A stretch of 64,000 bases of DNA from Burkholderia aenigmatica (GTDB lineage Bacteria; Pseudomonadota; Gammaproteobacteria; Burkholderiales; Burkholderiaceae). The notes beneath the pieces were generated by a model. That model did not search any database. It saw only the letters and a program-made list of their open reading frames with translations, and was not told the DNA's origin. Both the position numbers and the translations under genes were made by a program. Shown here one piece after another: positions 33,719 to 42,118 of the stretch. Numbering within the stretch: the stretch's first letter is position 1; every line of letters starts with the position of its first letter. The stretch is taken from NCBI RefSeq assembly GCF_902499175.1, contig NZ_CABVQC010000053.1, positions 1 to 64,000 of the forward strand. Reading direction: 5' to 3'.

Positions 33719-35029
33719 TCAGGCCGCGTTCGGCTCGACGGTCTGCCCGTTCGCCGCGCCGCGCAGCGGCGGCAACGGCTCGACCTTGCCGACGATGAAC
33801 AGGTACGACAGCGCGCCGACCACGCACAACGCGCCGGCCACCGCGAGCGGCACGACGAACGAGCCCTTCGTGATCGACAGCATCACGCCCGTGAACGTCG
33901 TGATGAAGATCCCCGCGAGGTTGCCCGCGAAGTTCTGGATGCCGCCGAGCGACGCGACATGCGCGGGCGTCGGTGCGACTTCGCCGACGAGCGTCCACAC
34001 GTTGGCGCCCGCGAACGACAGGCTCGCATAAGCCAGCGCAAACAGGCCGAGGCAGGCCCACACGTTTTCGACGAACGCCGACAGCGCGATCGACGAAGAC
34101 AGCAGCATCCCGATCACGAGGCAGGTCTTGCGCGCGGCGGTCGCGCTCCAGCCGCGGCGGAACAGGCTGTCCGACACATAGCCGCCGAGCCAGCCGCCCG
34201 GAATCGCGAGCAGCGCGGGCAGCATCCCCCACGTGCCGAGCGACGCGAGCGAGAAGCCGCGCGATTGCAGCAGGTAGCTCGGGAACCACGTGATGAAGAA
34301 GTAGATCGCGAAGTTCAGGCAGAACAGGCCGATCATCATCCCCCACACGGTGCGGTAGCGGAACAGGTCGAGCCACGACACCTTCGGGCCGTCGGTTGCG
34401 GCCGCAACGGTTGGGGCGCCGCGTTGCGCGAGCAGCGCATCGACTGCGTCGGGCGCAATCGCGCGATAGCGTTCCGGGTCGCGATAGACGAACCACCATG
34501 CCAGTGCCCACACGATGCCGATGCCGCCCGTGATCGCGAACGACCCGCGCCAGCCGACGATCGAGATCAGCCACGCGACGAGCGGCAGCGACAGCGCGGA
34601 GCCGACGCGCGAGCCGCTGTCGAAGATGCTGCTCGCGAGCCCGCGTTCGCTGCGCGGGAACCAGTTGAACGCGACCTTCGCGAACGACGGGATCGCGGCC
34701 GCTTCGCCGACGCCGAGCATCAGCCGCACGCCGACGAGTTGTGCGAGGCCGCGCGCGGCGCCCGTCGCGACGGTGAACACCGACCACCAGCCGACCGCGA
34801 GCGCGAGGCTCACGCGCACGCCGACCTTGTCGATGAACCAGCCGGCCGGCAGTTGCAGGAACGCGTAGGTCCAGAAGAACGCGCTCAGCACGAGCCCCAT
34901 GCCGACCGCGTCGAGGCCGAGATCGGCGCGGATGCTGGGCGCCGCGATCGCGAGGTTCGCGCGGTCGATGAAGTTAATGACGTTGGCCAGGAAGCACATC
35001 AGGATCATGGCCCATCGGATGCGTGGCAT
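33719..35029 (-). CDS. MFS hexuronate/sugar-acid transporter (ExuT/GudP-like)
   Basis: A 436-residue carrier of the anion:cation symporter family, start complementary to 35027-35029 (MPRIRWAMILMCFLANVINFIDRANLAIAAPSI). The NFIDRANLAIAAP run in helix 1 and GWFIDKVGVRVSLALAVGWWS are typical. It probably imports a hexuronate or aldonate with protons. It lies 71 bases downstream of uxuA on the same strand, so it is the likely uptake partner for the mannonate pathway. The last residues are hydrophilic and cytosolic. Confidence 0.92.
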   Translation of the reverse strand: MPRIRWAMILMCFLANVINFIDRANLAIAAPSIRADLGLDAVGMGLVLSAFFWTYAFLQLPAGWFIDKVGVRVSLALAVGWWSVFTVATGAARGLAQLVGVRLMLGVGEAAAIPSFAKVAFNWFPRSERGLASSIFDSGSRVGSALSLPLVAWLISIVGWRGSFAITGGIGIVWALAWWFVYRDPERYRAIAPDAVDALLAQRGAPTVAAATDGPKVSWLDLFRYRTVWGMMIGLFCLNFAIYFFITWFPSYLLQSRGFSLASLGTWGMLPALLAIPGGWLGGYVSDSLFRRGWSATAARKTCLVIGMLLSSSIALSAFVENVWACLGLFALAYASLSFAGANVWTLVGEVAPTPAHVASLGGIQNFAGNLAGIFITTFTGVMLSITKGSFVVPLAVAGALCVVGALSYLFIVGKVEPLPPLRGAANGQTVEPNAA

Positions 35030-35100
35030 GTGGTGTCTCCGCGCGGAATGTCGTGACGGGCGGCCGGCGATCCGCTGCGCCGGGCGCCTCGATGGGCGGG

Positions 35101-36165
35101 TTATCGGGGGGTGTGCGGCGGCGTGCGGTCGAACTTCGCGAGCGCTTCCCACAGGCCGTTCAGGTAGACCGCGCCGAGCGCGCGGTCGTAGAGGCCGTAG
35201 CCGGGCTTGCCCGTCTCGCCCCAGATCATGCGGCCGTGGTCGGGGCGGACGTAGCCGGTGAAGCCGGTGTCGTGGTAGGCCTTCACGATCGCGGCGATGT
35301 CGAGCGAACCGCAGCTCGACAGATGCGCGGTTTCCTCGAAATCGCCGTTCGCGTCGACTTTCACGTTGCGGATGTGCGCGAAGTGGATCCGGCCCATCGC
35401 GCCGAATTCGCGCACGAGTGCCTCGACATCGTTCTGCGGGCCCGCGCCGAGCGAGCCCGAGCACAGCGTCAGCCCGTTCGCGGGCGTGTCGACGATGCGC
35501 AGGATCCGCGCGAGATCGTCGCGGTTCTTCACGATGCGCGGCAGCCCGAAGATCGGGCGCGGCGGATCGTCGGGGTGGATCGCCATCTTCACGCCGGCTT
35601 CCTCGGCGACGGGGACGATCGCCTTCAGGAAGTATTCGAGGTTCGCCCACAGCGCCGCCTCGTCGACGTCACGATACTCGGCGAGCAGCGCCTTCAACTG
35701 GTCGGGCTGGTAGCTCGAATCCCAGCCCGGCAGCGCGATGCCGTCGTCCGGATCGATCCGGTCGACCGCGTCGGTGCTGAACGCGAGGCAGGTCGAGCCG
35801 TCGTCGAGCGTCTTCGACAGCTCGGTGCGCGTCCAGTCGAACACGGGCATGAAGTTGTAGCAGATGACGCGCACGCCGGCCGCGCCGAGATGACGAATCG
35901 TCTGACGGTAGTGGTCGATCAGGCGGTCGCGGCCCGGCTTGCCGAGCTTGATGTCCTCGTGGACGGGCACCGATTCGACGACTTCGAACTGCAGGCCGGC
36001 GCGCTCGATCGTCGCCTTCAGCGCATCGATCTTGTGCGCGGGCCAGACTTCGCCCACCGGTTCGTCGTAGATCGCGGACACGATATGCGTGACGCCCGGG
36101 ATCTGGCGGATGTATTGCAGCGAGACCGGATCGGACTCGCCGTACCAACGGAATGACATCTTCAC
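35101..36165 (-). CDS. uxuA: Mannonate dehydratase
   Basis: A 354-residue UxuA enzyme (TIM-barrel, Mn or Fe dependent) converting D-mannonate to 2-keto-3-deoxy-D-gluconate. Motifs: [14 protein letters not shown] at the start, [26 protein letters not shown], the metal-site IHPDDPP and FAHIRNVK, and [11 protein letters not shown] near the end. The first codon is GTG at 36165 with AGGAG eight bases upstream; an ATG two codons later is farther from the ribosome site. It is transcribed divergently from a GntR regulator with UxuR-like operators between them. Confidence 0.94.
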   Translation of the reverse strand: MKMSFRWYGESDPVSLQYIRQIPGVTHIVSAIYDEPVGEVWPAHKIDALKATIERAGLQFEVVESVPVHEDIKLGKPGRDRLIDHYRQTIRHLGAAGVRVICYNFMPVFDWTRTELSKTLDDGSTCLAFSTDAVDRIDPDDGIALPGWDSSYQPDQLKALLAEYRDVDEAALWANLEYFLKAIVPVAEEAGVKMAIHPDDPPRPIFGLPRIVKNRDDLARILRIVDTPANGLTLCSGSLGAGPQNDVEALVREFGAMGRIHFAHIRNVKVDANGDFEETAHLSSCGSLDIAAIVKAYHDTGFTGYVRPDHGRMIWGETGKPGYGLYDRALGAVYLNGLWEALAKFDRTPPHTPR

Positions 36166-36246
36166 TGGAGCGGCTCCTGGCTGGCGGTTGTTGCATCGGG
36201 CGGGCGGGCGGCAGCGGCCGGCCCGTCTCCGGTGAGCGGATTATGA

Positions 36247-36281
36247 TTGGTATGCCAGTTTGACGGGATAGTGGTTTACCA
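36247..36281. promoter_or_regulatory. Two UxuR/ExuR-like operators upstream of uxuA
   Basis: TTGGTATGCCA (36247-36257) and TGGTTTACCA (36272-36281) match the TTGGTATACCAA palindrome bound by E. coli ExuR/UxuR. The centres are about 24 bases apart, close to two helical turns. They lie 80-115 bases before the uxuA start codon, where they would repress it. Confidence 0.7.
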
Positions 36282-36368
36282 GTTGTCGGGGTCTGAACCG
36301 GCTGGCCTCCCGCTACAGGAAAGACCCAGGCACGCCAGCCAACACGGCAATCCGGATGCGGGCCGGAA

Positions 36369-36379
36369 TTGGTGTACCA
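36369..36379. promoter_or_regulatory. UxuR/ExuR-like operator near the regulator gene
   Basis: TTGGTGTACCA sits within AATTGGTGTACCATTTT, an almost perfect copy of the ExuR/UxuR palindrome, 53 bases before the GntR regulator start. It suggests autoregulation by the same protein. Confidence 0.7.
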
Positions 36380-36432
36380 TTTTGGCGATCCGGCGCCGCG
36401 ACGGCGCCGGCCAGCCCGTTGCGAGCCTTTCG

Positions 36433-37155
36433 ATGACCGATCTTTCCAGCCTGCCCGCCAGCCGCGATACCGATGCCGCAGACCGCTCCTATATCGGCCT
36501 GGCGCGTCAGATTCACGCGATGGTGGCCGCCGGCGCGTTCGAGGCCGGCGCGCGGCTGCCGTCCGAGCGCAGCCTGGCCGACCAGTTCGGCGTGAGCCGC
36601 ACGCAGGTGCGCGAGGCGATCATTGCGCTCGAAGTGCAGGGGATCGTCGAGGTGCGGGTCGGTTCGGGTATCTATGTGTCCGCGGCCGATGCCGCGCGGC
36701 CGGTGACGTTCGAGGTGCCGCGCGGCCCGGGGCCGATCGAGACGCTGCGCGCACGCGGGCTGATCGAGGCGGAAGTCGCGGCGCTCGCGGCGACCGAACG
36801 CAAGGATGCGGATCTCGACCGGCTGTTCTTCTCGTTGACGACGATGCGCGAGCAGATGGACGACAAGGCCGCCTACGACGCGGCCGATCGCCAGTTCCAC
36901 CTGCGTATCGCGGAAGCGACCGGCAACACGGTGCTGCTGCACATGGTCACGGCGATGTGGGACTGCGCGCGCAGCGATCCGCTGTGGGACAAGATCGAGG
37001 AGCATTTTCACTCGACCGCGCTGCGCGAGGCGTCGCAGGACGATCACCAGCGGATCTTCGCGGCGATCATGGCGCGCGACGCGGCCGCCGCACGCGATTC
37101 GATGGCTGCGCACCTGTCGCGCGTGATCGCGGAATTCACTCAGGCGTGGCGCTGA
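36433..37155 (+). CDS. GntR/FadR-family regulator of the uxuA locus (UxuR/ExuR-like)
   Basis: A 240-residue FadR-subfamily regulator starting at ATG 36433 (MTDLSSLPAS). The winged helix spans about residues 20-88 (GARLPSERSLADQFGVSRTQVREAIIALEVQGIVEVRVGSGIYV) and the all-helical FCD ligand domain about 100-235, with metal-binding histidines in RQFHLRIAE and HLSRVIAEF. Three TTGGTNTACCA-like operators lie between it and uxuA. The natural inducer is probably a hexuronate or mannonate. The gene is followed by another GntR gene on the opposite strand. Confidence 0.92.
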   Translation: MTDLSSLPASRDTDAADRSYIGLARQIHAMVAAGAFEAGARLPSERSLADQFGVSRTQVREAIIALEVQGIVEVRVGSGIYVSAADAARPVTFEVPRGPGPIETLRARGLIEAEVAALAATERKDADLDRLFFSLTTMREQMDDKAAYDAADRQFHLRIAEATGNTVLLHMVTAMWDCARSDPLWDKIEEHFHSTALREASQDDHQRIFAAIMARDAAAARDSMAAHLSRVIAEFTQAWR

Positions 37156-37194
37156 CGCGCCGGCTGCTGGCCGCCGGCCGCCGCTAGACCACCT

Positions 37195-37926
37195 TCAAAT
37201 CCCTTCGAACAACCCGACATGCTGGTCGTACGCGCGCTGCTGCCGTGCGTACGCATCGTCGAGATGCTCGTGCAGTGCGCGCTCGGCCGCATCGGGGTCG
37301 TGCCGCTCGAGCGCGTCGAGCACTTTCTGGTGCTGCGCAAGCGTGACCTCGCCGACGATCGGATCGCGGACGGTGACGTGCCGCACACGGTCGATCGGCG
37401 CGCGCACGATTTCGACGAGCTGCTGCACGCGCGGTAGCCGCGCGGCCGCGCTGACGGTGGCATGAAACGCGTTGTCGCATGCGATCGCCGCGACCGCGTT
37501 GCCGCGTTCGATCGCGCGCCGGTGCGCGTCCTGGATGTCGTGGAGCTGTTCGAGCTCGCGCGCGCTGATGACTTCGGCCGCGCGGCGGATCGCGGCCGTC
37601 TCCAGCACCTTGCGGATCAGCGCGCTCTCGACGAACTGCTCGCGCTTCACGGGCGCGACGAAGGTACCCGATTGCGCGGCGATCAGCACGAGCTCCTCGC
37701 GTGCGAGCTGCAGCAGCGCCTCGCGCACGGGCGTGCGCGACACGCCGAGCGCCTCCGCGATGGCGCGCTCGTAGATGACGTCGTTCGGAAGCAGCGTCAT
37801 CGTCACGATCGCGTCGCGCAACAGCGCGTGAATCTGCACGGACAGGGCCTGCGAGCGGTCCAGTGTGAAATCGGCGGGGATCAGACGGGCGATGAAGGTG
37901 TCCTGGGTGGTGCGTTCTGACTTCAT
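37195..37926 (-). CDS. GntR/FadR-family regulator of the second sugar-acid locus
   Basis: A 243-residue regulator, start complementary to 37924-37926 (MKSERTTQDTF). It has a winged helix at about residues 28-95 (PNDVIYERAIAEALGVSRTPVREALLQLAREELV) and an FCD domain (DNAFHATVSAAARLPRV; HQKVLDALERHDPDAAERALHEHL). It is divergent from the MFS carrier gene at 38160; the shared intergenic region has an AATATATT-centred palindrome next to each promoter, so it probably represses itself and the catabolic operon until a sugar acid binds. Confidence 0.92.
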   Translation of the reverse strand: MKSERTTQDTFIARLIPADFTLDRSQALSVQIHALLRDAIVTMTLLPNDVIYERAIAEALGVSRTPVREALLQLAREELVLIAAQSGTFVAPVKREQFVESALIRKVLETAAIRRAAEVISARELEQLHDIQDAHRRAIERGNAVAAIACDNAFHATVSAAARLPRVQQLVEIVRAPIDRVRHVTVRDPIVGEVTLAQHQKVLDALERHDPDAAERALHEHLDDAYARQQRAYDQHVGLFEGI

Positions 37927-37978
37927 GAATAGGCTAGAGGGTGGCAGGCGGGCCGGCATGCATCGATGGATGCCGGTC

Positions 37979-37994
37979 GACCAATATATTAATG
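37979..37994. promoter_or_regulatory. Possible operator near the GntR gene
   Basis: ACCAATATATTAATGC shares the AATATATT core with the perfect palindrome at 38088-38107 and lies about 55 bases upstream of the GntR start codon, fitting autoregulation. The symmetry is weaker here. Confidence 0.5.
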
Positions 37995-38079
37995 CGCATC
38001 TCGATATCGGCGGATCGGCGGGGATCGCCGGTCGACTGATTTCCGGGTTTACCCCCGTATCGACACCGGGAGGCATCTC

Positions 38080-38107
38080 TATAATTGCCAACTAATATAT
38101 TAGTTGG
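38080..38107 (+). promoter_or_regulatory. TATAAT box and 20-base palindromic operator of the sugar-acid operon
   Basis: TATAAT (38080-38085) is a perfect -10 hexamer. Two bases later begins CCAACTAATATATTAGTTGG (38088-38107), a perfect 20-base palindrome, 53 bases before the MFS start codon. A repressor bound there would cover the start of transcription. No good -35 is at 17 bases. Confidence 0.78.
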
Positions 38108-38159
38108 CCAACGCTTCGAAGAAGGCGTGACCGGCGACTCATCCCCACAGGAGACACGT

Positions 38160-39473
38160 ATGCACCTCGAAGACTCAGCAGGCCCCCGCCCGACGGCCCG
38201 GGCCTCGACCGCCGCGCCGACCGCCGTGCGCTGGCGGATTTTCTGGCTGCTGTTGTTGCTGTCGTCGATCAACTACATCGACCGCGCGTCGCTGTCCGTC
38301 GCGCTGCCGATCATCTCGACCGAATTCAGTCTGTCGCCCGCGATGGAAGGGGTGCTGCTCAGCGCATTCTTCTGGACGTATGCACTGATGCAGATCCCGA
38401 GCGGGCTGCTGGTCGACCGCTACAAGGCGCGCACCATCGTCGGCCTCGCGACGATCGGCTGGGGCGCCTGTCAGGCCGTCGCGGCCGTGTGCTTCAGCTG
38501 GGTGCCGCTGCTGCTGACGCGGCTCGGACTCGGCATCGCCGAATCGCCGATCATGCCCGCCGGCGCGAAGCTCGCGGGTTCGTGGCTTACGCCGGCCGAG
38601 CGCGGCCGCGGCGCCGCGCTGCTCGATGGCGGGGCACCGCTCGGCTCGGCATGCGGCGCGATCATCATCACGGCGCTGATCGCGGGCCTCGGCTCGTGGC
38701 GGCTCGCGTTCGTCGTCGCGGGGGCGGGCACGATCGTGGTCGGCATCTTCGCGTGGTGGTACATCCGCAACCATCCGTCCGAGCATGCCGGCGTGAACGC
38801 GGCCGAGCTCGAGCACGTGACCGTGCATGCGGCCGCGGCCCGCGCCGGCGAGCCGAAGGCGAGCGTGCCGTTTCGCGAGCTGCTGCGCGACCGTTCCGTG
38901 CTGTTCATGTTCGCGAGCTGGGCCTGCTACAACAGCGTGTTCTACGGGCTGATGACGTGGATGCCCAGCTACCTGCACAAGGCGCACGGCTTCGACCTCA
39001 AGCAGATGGGCGGCGCGACTTTCATCATCTTCATGTGCGGCTTCGTCGGCGAGCTGTTCGGCGGCTGGCTGGCCGACAAGTGGCGCGCGGCCGGCGGCGC
39101 GCCGAATCGCGTGATGCGCGTGATGTTCTCGGTCGCGGGCCTCGCGTCTGCCGCGGCGATCCTCGCGGTGAGCTTCGCGACGGGGCTCGTCAGCGTCGTC
39201 GTGCTGCTGTCGATCGCGTTGTTCTTCATCCGCTGGTGCGGGATGTTCTGGGGCGTGCCCGCGACGCTCGGCGGCCAGTCCCGTGCGGGCCTGCTCGCGG
39301 GCGCGATGAACTTCGGCGGCAATATCGTCGGCGTCATCGTGCCGATCCTGATCGGCCTCATCGTGCAGTTCACCGGCACCTATTTCCTTGCGCTGATGTT
39401 TTTCGTCGTCGCGGCGTTCGGCCTGGCCGTCTGCGCGAGCCTCATCGATTACCGCGACCGGGGCCTCGACTGA
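38160..39473 (+). CDS. MFS sugar-acid transporter
   Basis: A 437-residue carrier of the anion:cation symporter family, start ATG 38160 preceded by AGGAG. Helix 1 carries SSINYIDRASLSVALPII and loop 2-3 reads SGLLVDRYKARTIVGLATIGWG. Its neighbours (UxaA-family dehydratase, keto-deoxy acid dehydratase, semialdehyde dehydrogenase) imply uptake of an aldonate or aldarate with protons. It is the first gene of a five-gene-wide locus whose regulator is divergent. It differs from the uxuA-linked carrier, so substrates are probably distinct. Confidence 0.92.
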   Translation: MHLEDSAGPRPTARASTAAPTAVRWRIFWLLLLLSSINYIDRASLSVALPIISTEFSLSPAMEGVLLSAFFWTYALMQIPSGLLVDRYKARTIVGLATIGWGACQAVAAVCFSWVPLLLTRLGLGIAESPIMPAGAKLAGSWLTPAERGRGAALLDGGAPLGSACGAIIITALIAGLGSWRLAFVVAGAGTIVVGIFAWWYIRNHPSEHAGVNAAELEHVTVHAAAARAGEPKASVPFRELLRDRSVLFMFASWACYNSVFYGLMTWMPSYLHKAHGFDLKQMGGATFIIFMCGFVGELFGGWLADKWRAAGGAPNRVMRVMFSVAGLASAAAILAVSFATGLVSVVVLLSIALFFIRWCGMFWGVPATLGGQSRAGLLAGAMNFGGNIVGVIVPILIGLIVQFTGTYFLALMFFVVAAFGLAVCASLIDYRDRGLD

Positions 39474-39505
39474 AGCCCGTCGCCCGATTCAACCGGAACC
39501 GAATC

Positions 39506-41080
39506 ATGTCGTCATTTCCCACCGAAACCCGTCAGGCGCCGGCCGCGTCGCGCGCACGCACGATCCGGCTCGATCCCGCCGACGACGTCGTCATCGCCGT
39601 CGAGCAGCTCGTCAGCGGCACGCGCCTCGATGACGAAGGCGTGAGCGTCGCGGGGCTGATCCCACCCGGTCACAAGGTCGCAACGCGCGCGATCGACGCC
39701 GGCGCGCCCGTGCGCCGCTACGGCCAGATCATCGGCTTCGCGAGCCAGCCGATCCGGCCCGGCCAGCACGTCCACACGCACAACCTCGACATGGGCGAGT
39801 TCGCGCGCGATTACGCGTTCGGCGAAGGCACGCGCGACACCGCGTTCGTGCCCGACGCGCAGCGCGCGACGTTCGACGGCATCGTGCGCGCCGACGGCCG
39901 GGTGGCGACGCGCAACTACATCGGCATCCTGACGTCGGTGAACTGCTCGGCGACGGTCGCGCGTGCCATCGCCGATCATTTCCGCCGCGACATCCACCCC
40001 GACGCGCTTGCCGCGTATCCGAACGTCGACGGCGTGGTGGCGCTGACGCACGGCGTCGGCTGCGCGGTCGATCCCGACGGCGATGCGCTCGCGATCCTGC
40101 AGCGCACGCTCGGCGGCTATGCGTGCCATCCGAATTTCGCGGCGGTGCTGGTGATCGGGCTGGGTTGCGAAACCAACCAGATTCCGCGCCTGCTCGAAAC
40201 CCAGGGGCTGACGGAGCACGCGCGACTGCGCACGTTCACGATCCAGGACAGCGGCGGCACGCGCAAGACGATCGAGAAGGGCATCGCGCTCGTCGAGTCG
40301 ATGCTCGCCGCCGCGAACGACGTGCGGCGCGAGCCCGTCGACGCGAGCCACCTGACGGTCGGCCTGCAATGCGGCGGCTCCGACGGCTATTCGGGCATTA
40401 CCGCGAACCCTGTGCTCGGCGCGGCGGTCGACCTGTTGGTGAAGCACGGCGGGACCGCGATCCTGTCCGAAACGCCGGAGATCTACGGCGCCGAGCATTT
40501 GCTCACGCGTCGCGCGGTGTCGCGCGACGTGGGCGAGAAGCTGGTCGAGCGCATCCGTTGGTGGGAGGACTATTGCGCGCGGCATCACGCGGCGATGAAC
40601 AACAACCCGTCGGCCGGCAACAAGGCCGGCGGCCTCACGACCGTCCTGGAGAAATCGCTCGGCGGCATCGCGAAGGCCGGCAGCACGAATCTCGTCGACG
40701 TCTACGAATACGCGATGCCGGTTCGCTCGAAAGGGCTGGTGTTCATGGATACGCCAGGCTACGACCCGATCTCCGCGACCGGGCAGGTCGCGGGCGGCGC
40801 GAACCTGATCTGCTTCACGACGGGGCGCGGCTCCGCATACGGCTGCGCGCCGACGCCATCGCTGAAGCTGGCGACCAACAGTGCGCTGTGGCGGCGGCAG
40901 GCCGACGACATCGACCTGAACTGCGGCGACGTGCTCGACGGCGGTGTGCGCATCGACGCACTCGGTGCGACGCTGTTTCGGATGATGCTCGATGCGGCGT
41001 CCGGCCACGCGACGCGCAGCGAGTTGCATGGCTACGGGCAGAACGAATTCGTGCCGTGGCAGATCGGCGCGATCACCTGA
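39506..41080 (+). CDS. UxaA/GarD-family sugar-acid dehydratase
   Basis: A 524-residue enzyme. Residues 18-95 are the SAF domain (TIRLDPADDVVIAVEQL; PPGHKVATRAIDAG; HVHTHNLDMGEF) and the remainder the catalytic domain (CGGSDGYSGITANP; NPSAGNKAGGLTTVLEKSLGGIAKAG; CFTTGRGSAYG). The family includes altronate and galactarate dehydratases, Fe or Mn enzymes that remove water from aldonic or aldaric acids. The mix of motifs resembles altronate dehydratase (HTHN, NKAGG) as much as GarD. Given the next gene, the true substrate may be a C5 aldonate giving a 2-keto-3-deoxy-pentonate; this is an inference. Confidence 0.88.
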   Translation: MSSFPTETRQAPAASRARTIRLDPADDVVIAVEQLVSGTRLDDEGVSVAGLIPPGHKVATRAIDAGAPVRRYGQIIGFASQPIRPGQHVHTHNLDMGEFARDYAFGEGTRDTAFVPDAQRATFDGIVRADGRVATRNYIGILTSVNCSATVARAIADHFRRDIHPDALAAYPNVDGVVALTHGVGCAVDPDGDALAILQRTLGGYACHPNFAAVLVIGLGCETNQIPRLLETQGLTEHARLRTFTIQDSGGTRKTIEKGIALVESMLAAANDVRREPVDASHLTVGLQCGGSDGYSGITANPVLGAAVDLLVKHGGTAILSETPEIYGAEHLLTRRAVSRDVGEKLVERIRWWEDYCARHHAAMNNNPSAGNKAGGLTTVLEKSLGGIAKAGSTNLVDVYEYAMPVRSKGLVFMDTPGYDPISATGQVAGGANLICFTTGRGSAYGCAPTPSLKLATNSALWRRQADDIDLNCGDVLDGGVRIDALGATLFRMMLDAASGHATRSELHGYGQNEFVPWQIGAIT

Positions 41081-41111
41081 TTTGAATTCCCTGCGGCAAG
41101 GAGTGCCATTG

Positions 41112-42044
41112 ATGCAATCGAACAACTCATCCACGCGCTATCGGGGCGTGTTTCCCGTCGTACCGACGATCTTCACCGACGATGGCCGTCTCGACCTCGA
41201 CGGACAACGCCGCTGCGTCGACTTCATGATCGATGCGGGATCGAACGGCCTGTGCGTGCTCGCGAACTTCTCCGAACAGTTTTCGCTGGCCGACGACGAG
41301 CGAGACGCGGTGATGCACTGCGTGCTCGAGCACGTGGCCGGTCGCGTGCCGGTGATCGTCACGACGTCGCATTTCGGCACGACCGTGTGCGCGCAGCGCA
41401 GCCGCCGTGCGCAGGACGCGGGCGCCGCGATGGTGATGGTGATGCCGCCGTATCACGGCGCGACGTTTCGCGCGGGCGAGGCGGCGATCGTCGAGTTCTT
41501 CCGCAGCGTCTCCGATGCGATCGACATCCCGATCATGATCCAGGATGCGCCGGCGAGCGGCACGTATCTGCCGGCCGCGCTGCTCGCGCGGATGGCGATC
41601 GAGATTCCGAACGTGTCGTACTTCAAGATCGAGGTGCCGCAGGCGGCCGCGAAGCTGCGCGAGTTGATCCGGCTCGGCGGCGACGCGATCGTCGGGCCGT
41701 GGGACGGCGAAGAGGCGATCACGCTGATGGCCGATCTCGAAGCGGGCGCGACGGGCGCCATGACGGGCGGCGCGTATCCGGACGGGATCCGCCGGATCGT
41801 CGACGCGTGGGCTGCCGGCCGTGCGGACGAAGCCGAGCGCGAGTACGCGCACTGGCTGCCGCTGATCAATCACGAGAACCGCCAGGGCGGCATCGCGACC
41901 GCGAAGGCGCTGATGAAGGCGGGCGGCGTGATCGCGTCGGACGCCGTGCGTCATCCGCTGCCGACGATGCACCCGGACACGCGGGCGAGCCTGCTGCGGA
42001 TCGCCCGCTCGCTCGATCCGCTCGTGCTGCGCTGGGGCCGCTGA
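41112..42044 (+). CDS. 2-keto-3-deoxy-L-arabonate dehydratase-like DapA-superfamily protein
   Basis: A 310-residue TIM-barrel protein of the DHDPS/NAL superfamily, ATG 41112 with AAGGAG (41097-41102) nine bases upstream. The opening [21 protein letters not shown] and the stretch [24 protein letters not shown] recall, from memory, the L-2-keto-3-deoxyarabonate dehydratase (AraD) of Azospirillum. The Schiff-base lysine is in SYFKIEVPQ. Such an enzyme removes water and yields alpha-ketoglutarate semialdehyde, the substrate of the next gene. It does not resemble the decarboxylating KdgD expected in a galactarate pathway. Confidence 0.86.
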   Translation: MQSNNSSTRYRGVFPVVPTIFTDDGRLDLDGQRRCVDFMIDAGSNGLCVLANFSEQFSLADDERDAVMHCVLEHVAGRVPVIVTTSHFGTTVCAQRSRRAQDAGAAMVMVMPPYHGATFRAGEAAIVEFFRSVSDAIDIPIMIQDAPASGTYLPAALLARMAIEIPNVSYFKIEVPQAAAKLRELIRLGGDAIVGPWDGEEAITLMADLEAGATGAMTGGAYPDGIRRIVDAWAAGRADEAEREYAHWLPLINHENRQGGIATAKALMKAGGVIASDAVRHPLPTMHPDTRASLLRIARSLDPLVLRWGR

Positions 42045-42118
42045 GCGCGGCGCGCGACGGCACGGTTCGACGCTTTCACGATTCAACGATGTTCAATGAT
42101 GTTCAACGAGGACGATTC

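Noticed and set aside
36247-36432. Start of the UxuR-like regulator at 36247
   Set aside because: The extra 62 codons run straight through the three operators and encode no domain; the GntR protein begins naturally at 36433.
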